A stretch of DNA of 10,858 nt. Origin: Bacteroidota bacterium. GTDB taxonomy: Bacteria; Bacteroidota; Bacteroidia; Bacteroidales; Prolixibacteraceae. The stretch covers positions 1-10,858 of the forward strand of contig JAUYEQ010000561.1 in assembly GCA_030691295.1 (NCBI GenBank), given 5' to 3'. This document shows positions 1 to 5,536 of the stretch, piece by piece (the first letter of the stretch is position 1; the number at the start of each line of letters is the position of its first letter). The notes under the pieces were generated by a model. That model had not been told where the DNA came from and searched no databases. It saw only the letters and a list, made by a program, of their open reading frames with translations. Position numbers and translations under genes: made by a program.

Positions 1-2762
1 TCATTTCAGGAATTGTAATTTTGGTTATTGCAGCAGTTTTACTGGGCATTAAATATTTTCCGAAAGATTCGGGCGAACAGGTGATACAAACCTTCTCGAC
101 CAAGCAAAACCCGGCATACAAAGCTGTTCCGCAGAAATGTCCGTTGCTGATTGAAATAAAAAATACCGAAGCATTTTACCGTGAAATAAAAGGCAATCAG
201 CCTATTATTACTGAATTAAATGGAATTCCGGCGGTTAAGAATCTCTTTTCCGAAATTGGAAGGTTCAGCGATTTTGTAGGCGCCCATTCAGGAATTAACA
301 GTTTGCTGAAGGGGAAATCGGTGATTGTTTCCGTTAATCTAACAGGTAAAAACCAGCAGACCAACCTCTTTCTGGTACAGATGAACGACCAAAACGAGTC
401 CAATTCGGCGACGGCCACAATTTCTTCTGATCTGGGCTCGGAATATTCTGTCACCCGGAAGAACTACGATAATACGACCATTTTTAATGCACGGTCGGCA
501 GAACTCAGTTTTTTTTACGCTTGCGCCAACGATGTACTAATGGTGAGCGAAGATTTTATTTTGCTCGAACAAGCCATCAGGCAAACCAATTCTGAAAATT
601 TACTTAGCGATTACGAATTTACCGAACTCTATAAAACCATCGAAGAAAATTCATTGGCGAATATTTTCATCAATCATCTAACTATTCCCCAGTTACTTGC
701 CAAATTTGTTTCTCCCGAAATGCGTAATACAATCGGAAATCTCGATGCATATTCAAGCTGGTCGGGACTTAATCTTACGGTTAAGCCCTCTGATTTGGAA
801 ATAAACGGCTTCAGTTATACCAAAGATTCGAGCGATCATTACCTCAATCTTTTCCTTGATCAGAATGCGCAAAAAATCACCATTGAAAAAGCAATTCCGG
901 CGAATGCGACCTACTTTGTAGCATTAAACCTGAAAAATACGACCAGCTATCTGGATCATTACGAATCGTATATCAAGGCAAACGGGAATTATTATCCGCG
1001 CGAAATGAGCCTGATGGAGTTTCAGAAGAAAACAAAAACCGATGCCATCCGCTTGTTCAAAGAGATTGGCGGTACTCAGTTCGCAGGTGTTTATACCACC
1101 ATCAACAAATCGAATCCGGGACAAAACCGGTTTTTTGTAGACGAAATAATCAATGAAAGGGATGCAAAAGATAAAATCGGGAAAACTGTATCTGAATTCA
1201 GTCGCGCCGCGAATGAGGGAACCGATAATTTGCATACAGAATATGCTGTTGACAGCAAGAATTCGTTCGATATTTATCGCCTGCCAATTAGCAACATGGC
1301 CGAATCGCTTTTCGGTCAGGCATTTTCGGGAATCAACGGTAACTACATTGTTTTGTATCGCAAATACCTGATTTGGGGCGATAATTTGCCCGGACTGAAA
1401 GGTTATCTGCAAAGCCTTGTTTCGGAAAAAACCCTTGCCAACGACTCTATTTACAAGGTTTATACAGAAAATAGCCAACCCGAAGCTAACTTTTATGTTT
1501 ACGCCAAAATCCCAAAAGTTTTCAGGTTGAAAGACGCTCTGCTCAAAAACGATGTTAGTGCAAAATTGACAGACAGCGAAGAAGCGATTCGTAAATTCAG
1601 TACTTTTTCGTGGCAGTTTTCGGTTTCAGGAAATATGATTGAGAATAAAATTAACCTGAAATACGATCCGAATTTAAAGGAAGAACCAGAAGCTATCTGG
1701 CAGTTAAAACTTGATGCACCTCTGGCTCTAAAACCTAAATTGGTATTGAATCACAAGGATTTGGCCAACAAAGAAATGATCGTAACCGATAAACTGAACA
1801 ACATATACCTGATCAACAAAGAAGGTGTCATTCTCTGGAAGTTGAATCTGCCCGAACCGGTTATCTCCGAAATCCATCTGATTGACATTTACCAGACCAA
1901 AAGGTTTCAGTACCTTTTCAATACCAAATCCCAATTGTATGTGGTTGACCGTACGGGAAGCAAAGTGGGAAAATACCCGGTTTATTTTAAAGCAATGGCT
2001 TCAAACGGGGTGTCGGTGTCTGAATTTGGGAAAAACAGAGAATACCGCTTTTTCGTAGCCGGAGAAGACAAAAAAGTATATGCATACGATCGTGACGGGA
2101 AGCTAATTCCAAAGTGGAATTTTGAAGGATCAGAAAGTTTAGTTACCAAACCGGTCAGTCATTACTTTATCGATGGAAAAACCCACATCGTTTTTTCAGA
2201 TCAGGAAAACACCTATTACCTCGACTGGCAAGGGAAAAGCCGCGACATTCAGCCAGCTCCGTTCAGCCGTTCGACAAACCAACTGACTTTTATAAATGAT
2301 GGAAATCCACGATTGATTTCAACTGATCTGACCGGCAAAATTTACATTCAGGATTTTACCGGACAAACAGAAACGAAGGAAGTCGGCAAGTTTGGCGGTA
2401 GTCATCTTTTTGCTGCTGAAGATATTGACGGGAACGGTTCTGTAGAATATCTTTTTGCTGAAGGGAAGAAACTGACCGTATTTGCTTCCGACGGGAAGAA
2501 ATTGTTCGACCGGAGTTTCCCTTATGTAATCAGCGAGACCCCATTCGTTTGCTCTTATGGCCCCGGCATCTTTAAGATAGGCATTGTTACAGGTGGCGAG
2601 AACAAAATTTATCTGCTCAATGCTAACGGATCTGTCGCCCGTGGATTCCCTCAAGCCGGAAACACCGCTTTTGTGCTTGATAAATTCAACGATTCAAGCT
2701 CGTATTTTAACCTTTTGGTTGGAAATGAGGATGGAACGGTGGTGAATTACAAGGTTGAATAA
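1..2762 (+). CDS. DUF3352-type membrane-anchored protein with C-terminal beta-propeller (5' partial)
   Basis: The reading frame is open to the left edge, so the true start lies upstream; the TTG at 21 sits inside a hydrophobic stretch and is not a credible start. Bases 3-60 encode a single membrane segment rich in Ile, Val, Leu and Ala, followed by a long region that I infer to be periplasmic. Counting residues from base 21, about 30-540 resembles the DUF3352 family (function unknown). About 560-913 carries seven repeats of the PQQ/FG-GAP type, each with a hydrophobic strand, then Asp/Asn-x-x-Gly, at about residues 595, 638, 685, 731, 772, 816 and 861, so a seven-bladed propeller is likely. 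An Asp-rich DIDGNG loop at residues 801-806 may bind calcium. The fold suggests an envelope scaffold or protein-protein interaction role rather than an enzyme. The last 16 codons before the terminal KVE recur in degraded form at 3722-3769. Confidence 0.8.
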   Translation, partial: ISGIVILVIAAVLLGIKYFPKDSGEQVIQTFSTKQNPAYKAVPQKCPLLIEIKNTEAFYREIKGNQPIITELNGIPAVKNLFSEIGRFSDFVGAHSGINSLLKGKSVIVSVNLTGKNQQTNLFLVQMNDQNESNSATATISSDLGSEYSVTRKNYDNTTIFNARSAELSFFYACANDVLMVSEDFILLEQAIRQTNSENLLSDYEFTELYKTIEENSLANIFINHLTIPQLLAKFVSPEMRNTIGNLDAYSSWSGLNLTVKPSDLEINGFSYTKDSSDHYLNLFLDQNAQKITIEKAIPANATYFVALNLKNTTSYLDHYESYIKANGNYYPREMSLMEFQKKTKTDAIRLFKEIGGTQFAGVYTTINKSNPGQNRFFVDEIINERDAKDKIGKTVSEFSRAANEGTDNLHTEYAVDSKNSFDIYRLPISNMAESLFGQAFSGINGNYIVLYRKYLIWGDNLPGLKGYLQSLVSEKTLANDSIYKVYTENSQPEANFYVYAKIPKVFRLKDALLKNDVSAKLTDSEEAIRKFSTFSWQFSVSGNMIENKINLKYDPNLKEEPEAIWQLKLDAPLALKPKLVLNHKDLANKEMIVTDKLNNIYLINKEGVILWKLNLPEPVISEIHLIDIYQTKRFQYLFNTKSQLYVVDRTGSKVGKYPVYFKAMASNGVSVSEFGKNREYRFFVAGEDKKVYAYDRDGKLIPKWNFEGSESLVTKPVSHYFIDGKTHIVFSDQENTYYLDWQGKSRDIQPAPFSRSTNQLTFINDGNPRLISTDLTGKIYIQDFTGQTETKEVGKFGGSHLFAAEDIDGNGSVEYLFAEGKKLTVFASDGKKLFDRSFPYVISETPFVCSYGPGIFKIGIVTGGENKIYLLNANGSVARGFPQAGNTAFVLDKFNDSSSYFNLLVGNEDGTVVNYKVE

Positions 2763-2783
2763 ACAGAGAGGAACTTCATTTTT

Positions 2784-2858
2784 CGATAATTTACACACCG
2801 TTCTATATAAATTATCCGATATTTTACATACCGCTGTATCTAAATTATCGGATAATTT
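2784..2858. repeat. 33-bp palindromic tandem repeats (two full copies plus a partial third)
   Basis: Units run 2784-2816 and 2817-2849, and are identical at 28 of 33 positions by hand count. A third copy starts at 2850 and loses similarity after about 12 bases. Each unit starts with GATAATTT (or GATATTTT) and ends with AAATTATC, so each can fold into a hairpin. Unit 2 (2818-2849) pairs 12 of 14 stem positions around a CGCT loop. Neighbouring units also meet in a palindrome, AAATTATC-G-GATAATTT at 2842-2858. The array lies between the end of the propeller gene and hicA. It may be a REP-like element or a weak transcription end; no T-tract follows it. Confidence 0.75.
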
Positions 2859-3003
2859 GCATTGACCTGTGAATGAACTGTCGAAGGTTTTAAATACCAA
2901 ATGGTTACCTATACCTATCCTGATTTTCCTTTGCAGATTTGGCATTGAGGAAGTATGAATTTGATTTTGTAAAAAATGAGATTTCATGATCACAGCAGCA
3001 TTT

Positions 3004-3028
3004 AAAGTAACTTTAATTGTTACCTTTG
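3004..3028 (+). promoter_or_regulatory. hicA promoter (-7 box) with overlapping palindromic operator
   Basis: TAccTTTG at 3021-3028 matches the Bacteroidota -7 consensus TAnnTTTG and lies 22 bases before the hicA start. The palindrome GTAAC-(7 nt)-GTTAC at 3007-3023 overlaps it, so a bound repressor would block the promoter. No clear -33 TTTG was found. Autorepression through the HicB C-terminal HTH is inferred. A nearly matching palindrome precedes the reverse-strand DUF4160 gene at 5200-5215. Confidence 0.6.
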
Positions 3029-3050
3029 AACTATTGTAATAACATGGCGG

Positions 3051-3269
3051 ATGAAAAGAGTATTTAGCGTTCGTGAAATAATTCAGATATTGATTGGACA
3101 AGGCTGGTATTTGGCCCGGCAAAACGGCACAAGTCACCGGCAGTTTAAGCACTCTGTCATTAAACGAACAGTTACCGTTGACGGTAAACTATCGCAGGAT
3201 GTCTTGATTGATAACTTGAAAAGTATGGAAAAGCAATCAGGATTGAAATTTAAAGACTTTGTTGACTAA
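3051..3269 (+). CDS. hicA: HicA-like mRNA interferase toxin
   Basis: This 72-residue protein has the size and layout of HicA (YcfA-like) toxins, which use a double-stranded-RNA-binding-like fold to cleave mRNA when not held by HicB. Residues 5-25 give the first helix and the GWYLAR strand. NGTSHRQFKH (25-34) matches the GSHHxFKH catalytic signature, with His29 aligned to the catalytic histidine. TVTV (40-43) is the next strand and SMEKQSGLK (58-66) the final helix. Two departures from the norm are visible: Thr-Ser before the catalytic His instead of Gly-Ser, and no Pro-x-x-x-x-GTL segment before the last helix (DNLKSM instead). The ATG at 3051 gives the usual length; there is no Shine-Dalgarno, which is common in this phylum. 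The antitoxin gene starts 19 bases downstream, so the two are very likely co-transcribed. Confidence 0.85.
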   Translation: MKRVFSVREIIQILIGQGWYLARQNGTSHRQFKHSVIKRTVTVDGKLSQDVLIDNLKSMEKQSGLKFKDFVD

Positions 3270-3288
3270 AATTTATGGCATTATCAAA

Positions 3289-3693
3289 ATGAAAACACTG
3301 AAAGTGATTGTATGTAAGGCAGGTAAAGGAGTATCGGCACACCTACCAGAAATTGATGGATATGTAATTGCCCGTGAAACTGTTGAAAAATTGAAGCGTG
3401 ATTTAGCAGATGGCCTTTCCTTTCATATCGAAGGATTGTATGAAGATGAGCGCGAACCCTGGATGAACGGACCTTATCGTTTTGAATTCGTTTTTCAGGA
3501 CATTCCTGCCCTGATTGACGGTTACAGCGGACTGATAAACCAAAGCAGTCTGGCACGAATATCAGGTATCAACGAAAGCCTTATGAGGCAGTATGTAACA
3601 GGTATTAAAAAACCTAGCAGAAAAGTAACCCAACGCATTGAAACCGGACTGAAAAGATATGCCGATGAACTTCGCAGTATCTCGTTCTTATAG
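3289..3693 (+). CDS. hicB: HicB-like antitoxin with C-terminal HTH
   Basis: This is a 134-residue antitoxin. Residues 1-70 form the HicB partial RNase H-like domain that binds HicA: strand MKTLKVIV, then a second strand (SAHLPEIDGYVIA) and the helix with DLADGLSFHIEGL. Residues 82-131 form an XRE-like HTH with the sequence INESLMRQYVTGIKKP at its centre, expected to bind the operator at 3007-3023. I chose the ATG at 3289 over a TTG at 3259, because the TTG would overlap hicA and add a tail not found in HicB. The HTH aligns without gaps to residues 99-147 of the antitoxin at 4493-4939, with about 18 of 49 residues identical. No terminator was seen after the stop; degraded tail sequence of another gene begins within about 30 bases. 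Confidence 0.87.
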   Translation: MKTLKVIVCKAGKGVSAHLPEIDGYVIARETVEKLKRDLADGLSFHIEGLYEDEREPWMNGPYRFEFVFQDIPALIDGYSGLINQSSLARISGINESLMRQYVTGIKKPSRKVTQRIETGLKRYADELRSISFL

Positions 3694-3721
3694 CCAATAA
3701 CCCCACACTCCTCAGCATTAC

Positions 3722-3793
3722 AATTTCGACGTATTGATTGGAAATGAATACGAAAGTGTGGTGAATTATATGTTTGACTATAAGAAAGGCTAA
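3722..3793 (+). pseudogene. Relic of a 3' gene tail related to the propeller gene
   Basis: Read in the frame of 3722, this stretch encodes NFDVLIGNEYESVVNY and seven more residues before a stop at 3791-3793. The first 16 codons match the end of the gene at 1-2762 (YFNLLVGNEDGTVVNY, bases 2706-2753). By hand count 35 of 48 bases are identical without gaps, and differences are mostly conservative. A stop codon (3698-3700) and the end of hicB lie just upstream, so only the tail remains. It is either the displaced original end of the propeller gene or the last piece of a lost paralogue. The HicA/HicB pair lies between the two copies. Confidence 0.7.
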
Positions 3794-3816
3794 CAAAAAA
3801 TCCTTCAAAAAATGAT

Positions 3817-3824
3817 TAGATTTG
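3817..3824 (+). promoter_or_regulatory. Candidate -7 promoter box for the forward DUF4160/DUF2442 pair
   Basis: TAgaTTTG fits TAnnTTTG exactly and lies 24 bases before the ATG at 3849, a normal leader length here. No -33 element is clear. The GTAAC...GTTAC palindrome found at the other two modules is absent, which fits the lack of an HTH domain in this module's DUF2442 protein. Confidence 0.45.
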
Positions 3825-3848
3825 TTTCATCAAAAGCCAATTTATTAG

Positions 3849-4154
3849 ATGCCAAAGATCTTTGAATATCTAGGATTCATATTCTTCTTTTATTCCAACG
3901 ACCACAAACCTTTACACGTTCATGCGCGTTATGGAGAATACGAATCGGTTATTGAACTTGAAATTTCGGAAGGAAAGCTTGTAAACATTAAATTCAAGCG
4001 ATCAATTGGATCGAAACCTATACCTCCTTCCTACCGAAAGGATATTGAAAAATTTGTTTTTGCTTATTATCTTAAAATCGTTGAAAAATGGACGCAATTT
4101 TATCTACTAAAAATAGAACCAAAAAACGAAAAAATAACCCGGAAGATCAGATAG
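3849..4154 (+). CDS. DUF4160 protein, putative toxin-like partner
   Basis: This 101-residue protein opens with the DUF4160 signature: MPKI, a run of aromatic and hydrophobic residues (8-15), then NDHKPLHVHARYG (17-29) containing His19-x-Pro21-x-His23-x-His25. The clustered histidines suggest a catalytic or metal-binding site, but no activity is established here. DUF4160 genes are commonly found beside DUF2442 genes, and this one overlaps such a gene by 67 bases. That arrangement resembles a toxin-antitoxin pair; the toxin role is inferred from gene order only. The protein is about 20 residues longer than its reverse-strand counterpart at 4923-5165. The extra length is mostly a lysine-rich tail (KIEPKNEKITRKIR) encoded in the overlap. 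The ATG at 3849 is the only start that keeps the N-terminal motif intact. Confidence 0.78.
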   Translation: MPKIFEYLGFIFFFYSNDHKPLHVHARYGEYESVIELEISEGKLVNIKFKRSIGSKPIPPSYRKDIEKFVFAYYLKIVEKWTQFYLLKIEPKNEKITRKIR

Positions 4155-4411
4155 GTCTGAAAGCAATTCAGGTTGAAAAAGCTCGTTATACTGATGGATA
4201 TAAAATTGAAATTGAGTTTAATGACCATTCAGTTAAAACCGTTGATTTTGGCAATTTTCTTGAAAAACGGCCACACCCACAACACGATAAATACAGGGAC
4301 ATCGAACTTTTTAAACAATTCAAAATTGAAGCAGGAAATCTTGTCTGGGGCGAAAATTGGGACTTGATCTTCCCAGTCAGCCAATTGCACCGGGGAAGGT
4401 TAAAAGTCTAA
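4088..4411 (+). CDS. DUF2442 protein without HTH (putative antitoxin-like partner)
   Basis: This 107-residue protein has a DUF2442 core from about residue 23 to 97: a first strand (GLKAIQVEKARY), the hairpin YKIEIEFNDHSVKTVDF (38-54), an acidic helix, and the NLVWGENWDLIFPV strand near the end. The N-terminal 20 residues are basic (NRTKKRK) and outside the usual domain; they are encoded in the overlap with the DUF4160 gene, and the ATG at 4088 is the only ATG start available. The overlap implies translational coupling. Unlike the reverse-strand DUF2442 protein it has no HTH, so it cannot be assumed to regulate its own promoter. Its last 84 bases and 19 bases beyond its stop recur in broken form at 5251-5355. 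Confidence 0.72.
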   Translation: MDAILSTKNRTKKRKNNPEDQIGLKAIQVEKARYTDGYKIEIEFNDHSVKTVDFGNFLEKRPHPQHDKYRDIELFKQFKIEAGNLVWGENWDLIFPVSQLHRGRLKV

Positions 4412-4430
4412 GCTGAATACGACTTTTCAG
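4324..4430 (+). repeat. Direct repeat copy 1: end of the DUF2442 gene
   Basis: Bases 4324-4430 align with 5251-5355 with one or two gap bases. The final 47 bases (4384-4430 versus 5309-5355) differ at only three positions, while the upstream part is about 75% identical by hand count. The repeat passes the stop codon and ends in the hairpin at 4411-4432. The reverse-strand DUF4160/DUF2442-HTH module lies between the two copies. Confidence 0.8.
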
Positions 4431-4432
4431 CT
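4411..4432 (+). terminator. Hairpin at the DUF2442 stop codon, possible terminator
   Basis: AGCTGAA (4411-4417) and TTCAGCT (4426-4432) form a perfect 7-bp stem with an 8-nt loop, beginning at the last base of the stop codon. No T-tract follows, so it may be a processing or weak termination signal. The relic copy at 5337-5358 keeps most of the stem. Confidence 0.4.
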
Positions 4433-4492
4433 ATCCCAATAATAAGGTCATTGATCTTTTTGAAAAAAATATTTGTTGTTCCGAAGGGCAAT

Positions 4493-4939
4493 CTATAATT
4501 TTACCGCTAACAATTCTTTTCCAAGTTGGTGTAAGGCCACTTCAATTTGCTTTTTATTTTTGGAGCCCGGCTTCTTTTCATTACATACATAACTTGCCAG
4601 CAAGCTTCGGTTAATTTTGGCACGTTCGGCAAACCTGGTAATGTTTATTGCAGGAAATTTGCTAAACACACGCGCCACCTCATTTTCTTGCTTTTCAATT
4701 TCGTCTTTGTTGAAGGTATAAAAACCTTCCAGACTTAAATCCTCGTCCAATTCAGGCCAATGAATTGAATCACCCCACAAGCTTAACTCATATCGTTGGC
4801 GTTGTTCAGGTGTTGCATTCCACAGCCTGTCGAACCAACGCAGCGGATGGCTTTTTTTTGTCCCATCGTTAGTACGGATGTAGATGTTTTCGTCATCAAA
4901 CCAAACTTTTTCTATTTTCAAATTACTCCGCTTTTCCAT
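4493..4939 (-). CDS. DUF2442 fused to a HicB-type HTH, putative antitoxin/autorepressor
   Basis: This 148-residue protein has two parts. Residues 5-75 are a full DUF2442 domain: LKIEKVWFDDENIYI, then HPLRWFDRLWNATPEQR (31-47) and the SIHWPELDEDLSLEGFY block (58-74). Residues 98-146 are an XRE-like HTH resembling the C-terminus of HicB antitoxins and aligning without gaps to the HicB at 3289-3693 (about 18 of 49 identical). I expect it to neutralise the DUF4160 product and repress the promoter at 5192-5215; both roles are inferred. An upstream in-frame ATG at 4984 would add 15 residues. I prefer 4939 because GGGAGG lies 6 bases before it and the domain starts at once. The gene overlaps the DUF4160 gene by 17 bases, so translation is probably coupled. 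Confidence 0.82.
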   Translation of the reverse strand: MEKRSNLKIEKVWFDDENIYIRTNDGTKKSHPLRWFDRLWNATPEQRQRYELSLWGDSIHWPELDEDLSLEGFYTFNKDEIEKQENEVARVFSKFPAINITRFAERAKINRSLLASYVCNEKKPGSKNKKQIEVALHQLGKELLAVKL

Positions 4940-5165
4940 GAAATACCTCCCATGCTTTAATAATGGTTGTTTCGTTCTCTTCAATAACCGCTTCAGCCAG
5001 TTTCAGGTCAGAGGACTTTAATCCTTTGTTTGACATTAATTTTACCTTTGGTGAAACCTGAAATTTGGCTCTTCCATCTGCATTCTGAACATGTATATGT
5101 ATGGGCAAATGCTCATTTGCAAAAAAGAAAAAACGCATTCCAAATATTCTGAAAACCTCAGGCAT
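4923..5165 (-). CDS. DUF4160 protein, putative toxin-like partner (reverse-strand module)
   Basis: This 80-residue protein has the normal DUF4160 length. It begins MPEVFRIFG, has a hydrophobic run at 8-16, and carries NEHLPIHIH (17-25) with the same His19-x-Pro21-x-His23-x-His25 array as the protein at 3849-4154. The remainder is a charged strand region and a C-terminal helical segment (SDLKLAEAVIEENETTIIKAWEVF). It is the first gene of a reverse-strand pair whose second gene encodes a DUF2442-HTH protein. Order and overlap match toxin-first modules such as hicAB, though toxicity is not shown by sequence. The promoter and operator lie 27-50 bases upstream. It is a distant paralogue of the forward DUF4160 gene, in convergent arrangement. 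Confidence 0.78.
   Translation of the reverse strand: MPEVFRIFGMRFFFFANEHLPIHIHVQNADGRAKFQVSPKVKLMSNKGLKSSDLKLAEAVIEENETTIIKAWEVFHGKAE
4946..4951 (-). promoter_or_regulatory. Shine-Dalgarno site deciding the antitoxin start
   Basis: The reverse strand reads GGGAGG, then a 6-base spacer (TATTTC), then the ATG at 4939. It lies inside the DUF4160 coding region. A strong site of this kind is unusual among the genes of this window. It supports the 4939 start and higher synthesis of the antitoxin than of the upstream protein. Confidence 0.65.
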
Positions 5166-5191
5166 ACCATTTTCGATTGGTTATCACATGG

Positions 5192-5215
5192 CAAATATAG
5201 TAACAAAATTGTTAC
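5192..5215 (-). promoter_or_regulatory. Promoter (-7 box) and palindromic operator of the reverse TA-like pair
   Basis: On the reverse strand TATATTTG (5199 to 5192) matches TAnnTTTG and lies 26 bases before the ATG at 5165. Directly upstream is GTAACAATTTTGTTAC (5215 to 5200), a perfect palindrome with 7-bp arms and a 2-bp centre. It shares its GTAAC and GTTAC half-sites with the hicA operator at 3007-3023; the spacing between half-sites is 6 here and 7 there. Confidence 0.65.
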
Positions 5216-5250
5216 CGTCGGTCGAATCGCAACTGTTCTTAAGCGAGAAT

Positions 5251-5355
5251 AATTGAAACAGTGAATCTGGGTTGTAGCGAAAATTGAGATTTGATCTTTC
5301 CTGTTAGAATTGTACCGGGGAAGGTTAAAAGCCTAAGCTGAATACGACATTTCAG
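5251..5355 (+). pseudogene. Degraded 3' tail of a DUF2442 gene (direct repeat copy 2)
   Basis: This is the diverged copy of 4324-4430. In the frame of the intact gene it reads ETVNLGCSEN, then TGA (5285-5287) replaces the codon for Trp91, followed by DLIFPV and a one-base deletion near 5307. It cannot encode the domain. The similarity continues 19 bases past the position of the intact stop and ends sharply at about 5355. Nothing of the 5' part of the gene remains: about 35 bases upstream lies the reverse module's operator. Confidence 0.78.
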
Positions 5356-5486
5356 GTAGTTTTTGGTTTAAGCTTTGTCCGGTCTAAATACGCTTTTAAC
5401 TGTTCAAAGTTCATCCCTTGAATATCCTTTGAAGGATAATCAGCAGGAGATTCATGTGTAAATGTATATCTCGAAAACAAAAATCC
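5352..5486 (-). pseudogene. Possible remnant C-terminus of a reverse-strand gene
   Basis: The reverse strand keeps one frame open from the terminator region to a TGA at 5354-5352. It encodes a plausible, charged C-terminal segment (…THESPADYPSKDI…NFEQLKAYLDRTKLKPKTT). I do not recognise the family. No suitable start exists, and the Gfo/Idh terminator cuts it off from transcription. Its stop lies exactly where the DUF2442 tail repeat ends, as if two convergent genes once met here. About 45 open codons could also arise by chance. Confidence 0.3.
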
Positions 5487-5512
5487 CGGATTCAATCGAA
5501 CCCGGGATTTTT
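5479..5512 (-). terminator. Rho-independent terminator of the cytochrome-Gfo/Idh operon
   Basis: AAAAATCCCGG (5479-5489) pairs perfectly with CCGGGATTTTT (5502-5512). The 12-nt loop can pair a further TTC/GAA. A T-run follows on both strands, so the hairpin may work in both directions. It starts 24 bases after the Gfo/Idh stop codon. Confidence 0.88.
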
Positions 5513-5536
5513 AATTCTTTCTGAAAACTGCAATCA

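Noticed and set aside
924..1478. A 184-codon reverse open frame inside the propeller gene
   Set aside because: It is antisense to a frame with clear domain and codon signals; its translation shows no family features.
2784..2858. CRISPR-like array
   Set aside because: The units join directly with no unique spacers, there are only about two copies, and no cas genes are near.
2694..3152. A 152-codon reverse open frame spanning the intergenic region
   Set aside because: It begins inside hicA on the other strand, runs through the 33-bp repeats and ends inside the propeller gene. Its repeated peptide comes from a repeat unit length divisible by three. It has no promoter or domain.
3259..3288. TTG at 3259 as start of hicB
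   Set aside because: It would overlap the end of hicA and add ten residues outside the HicB domain; the ATG at 3289 begins directly with the first strand.
4940..4984. Longer start (ATG at 4984) for the DUF2442-HTH antitoxin
   Set aside because: The extra 15 residues are outside the domain, and a GGGAGG site 6 bases before the ATG at 4939 marks the better start.
4401..5355. Insertion sequence or transposon bounded by the direct repeats
   Set aside because: There is no transposase or integrase and no terminal inverted repeat. The repeats are coding tails and not short target-site duplications.
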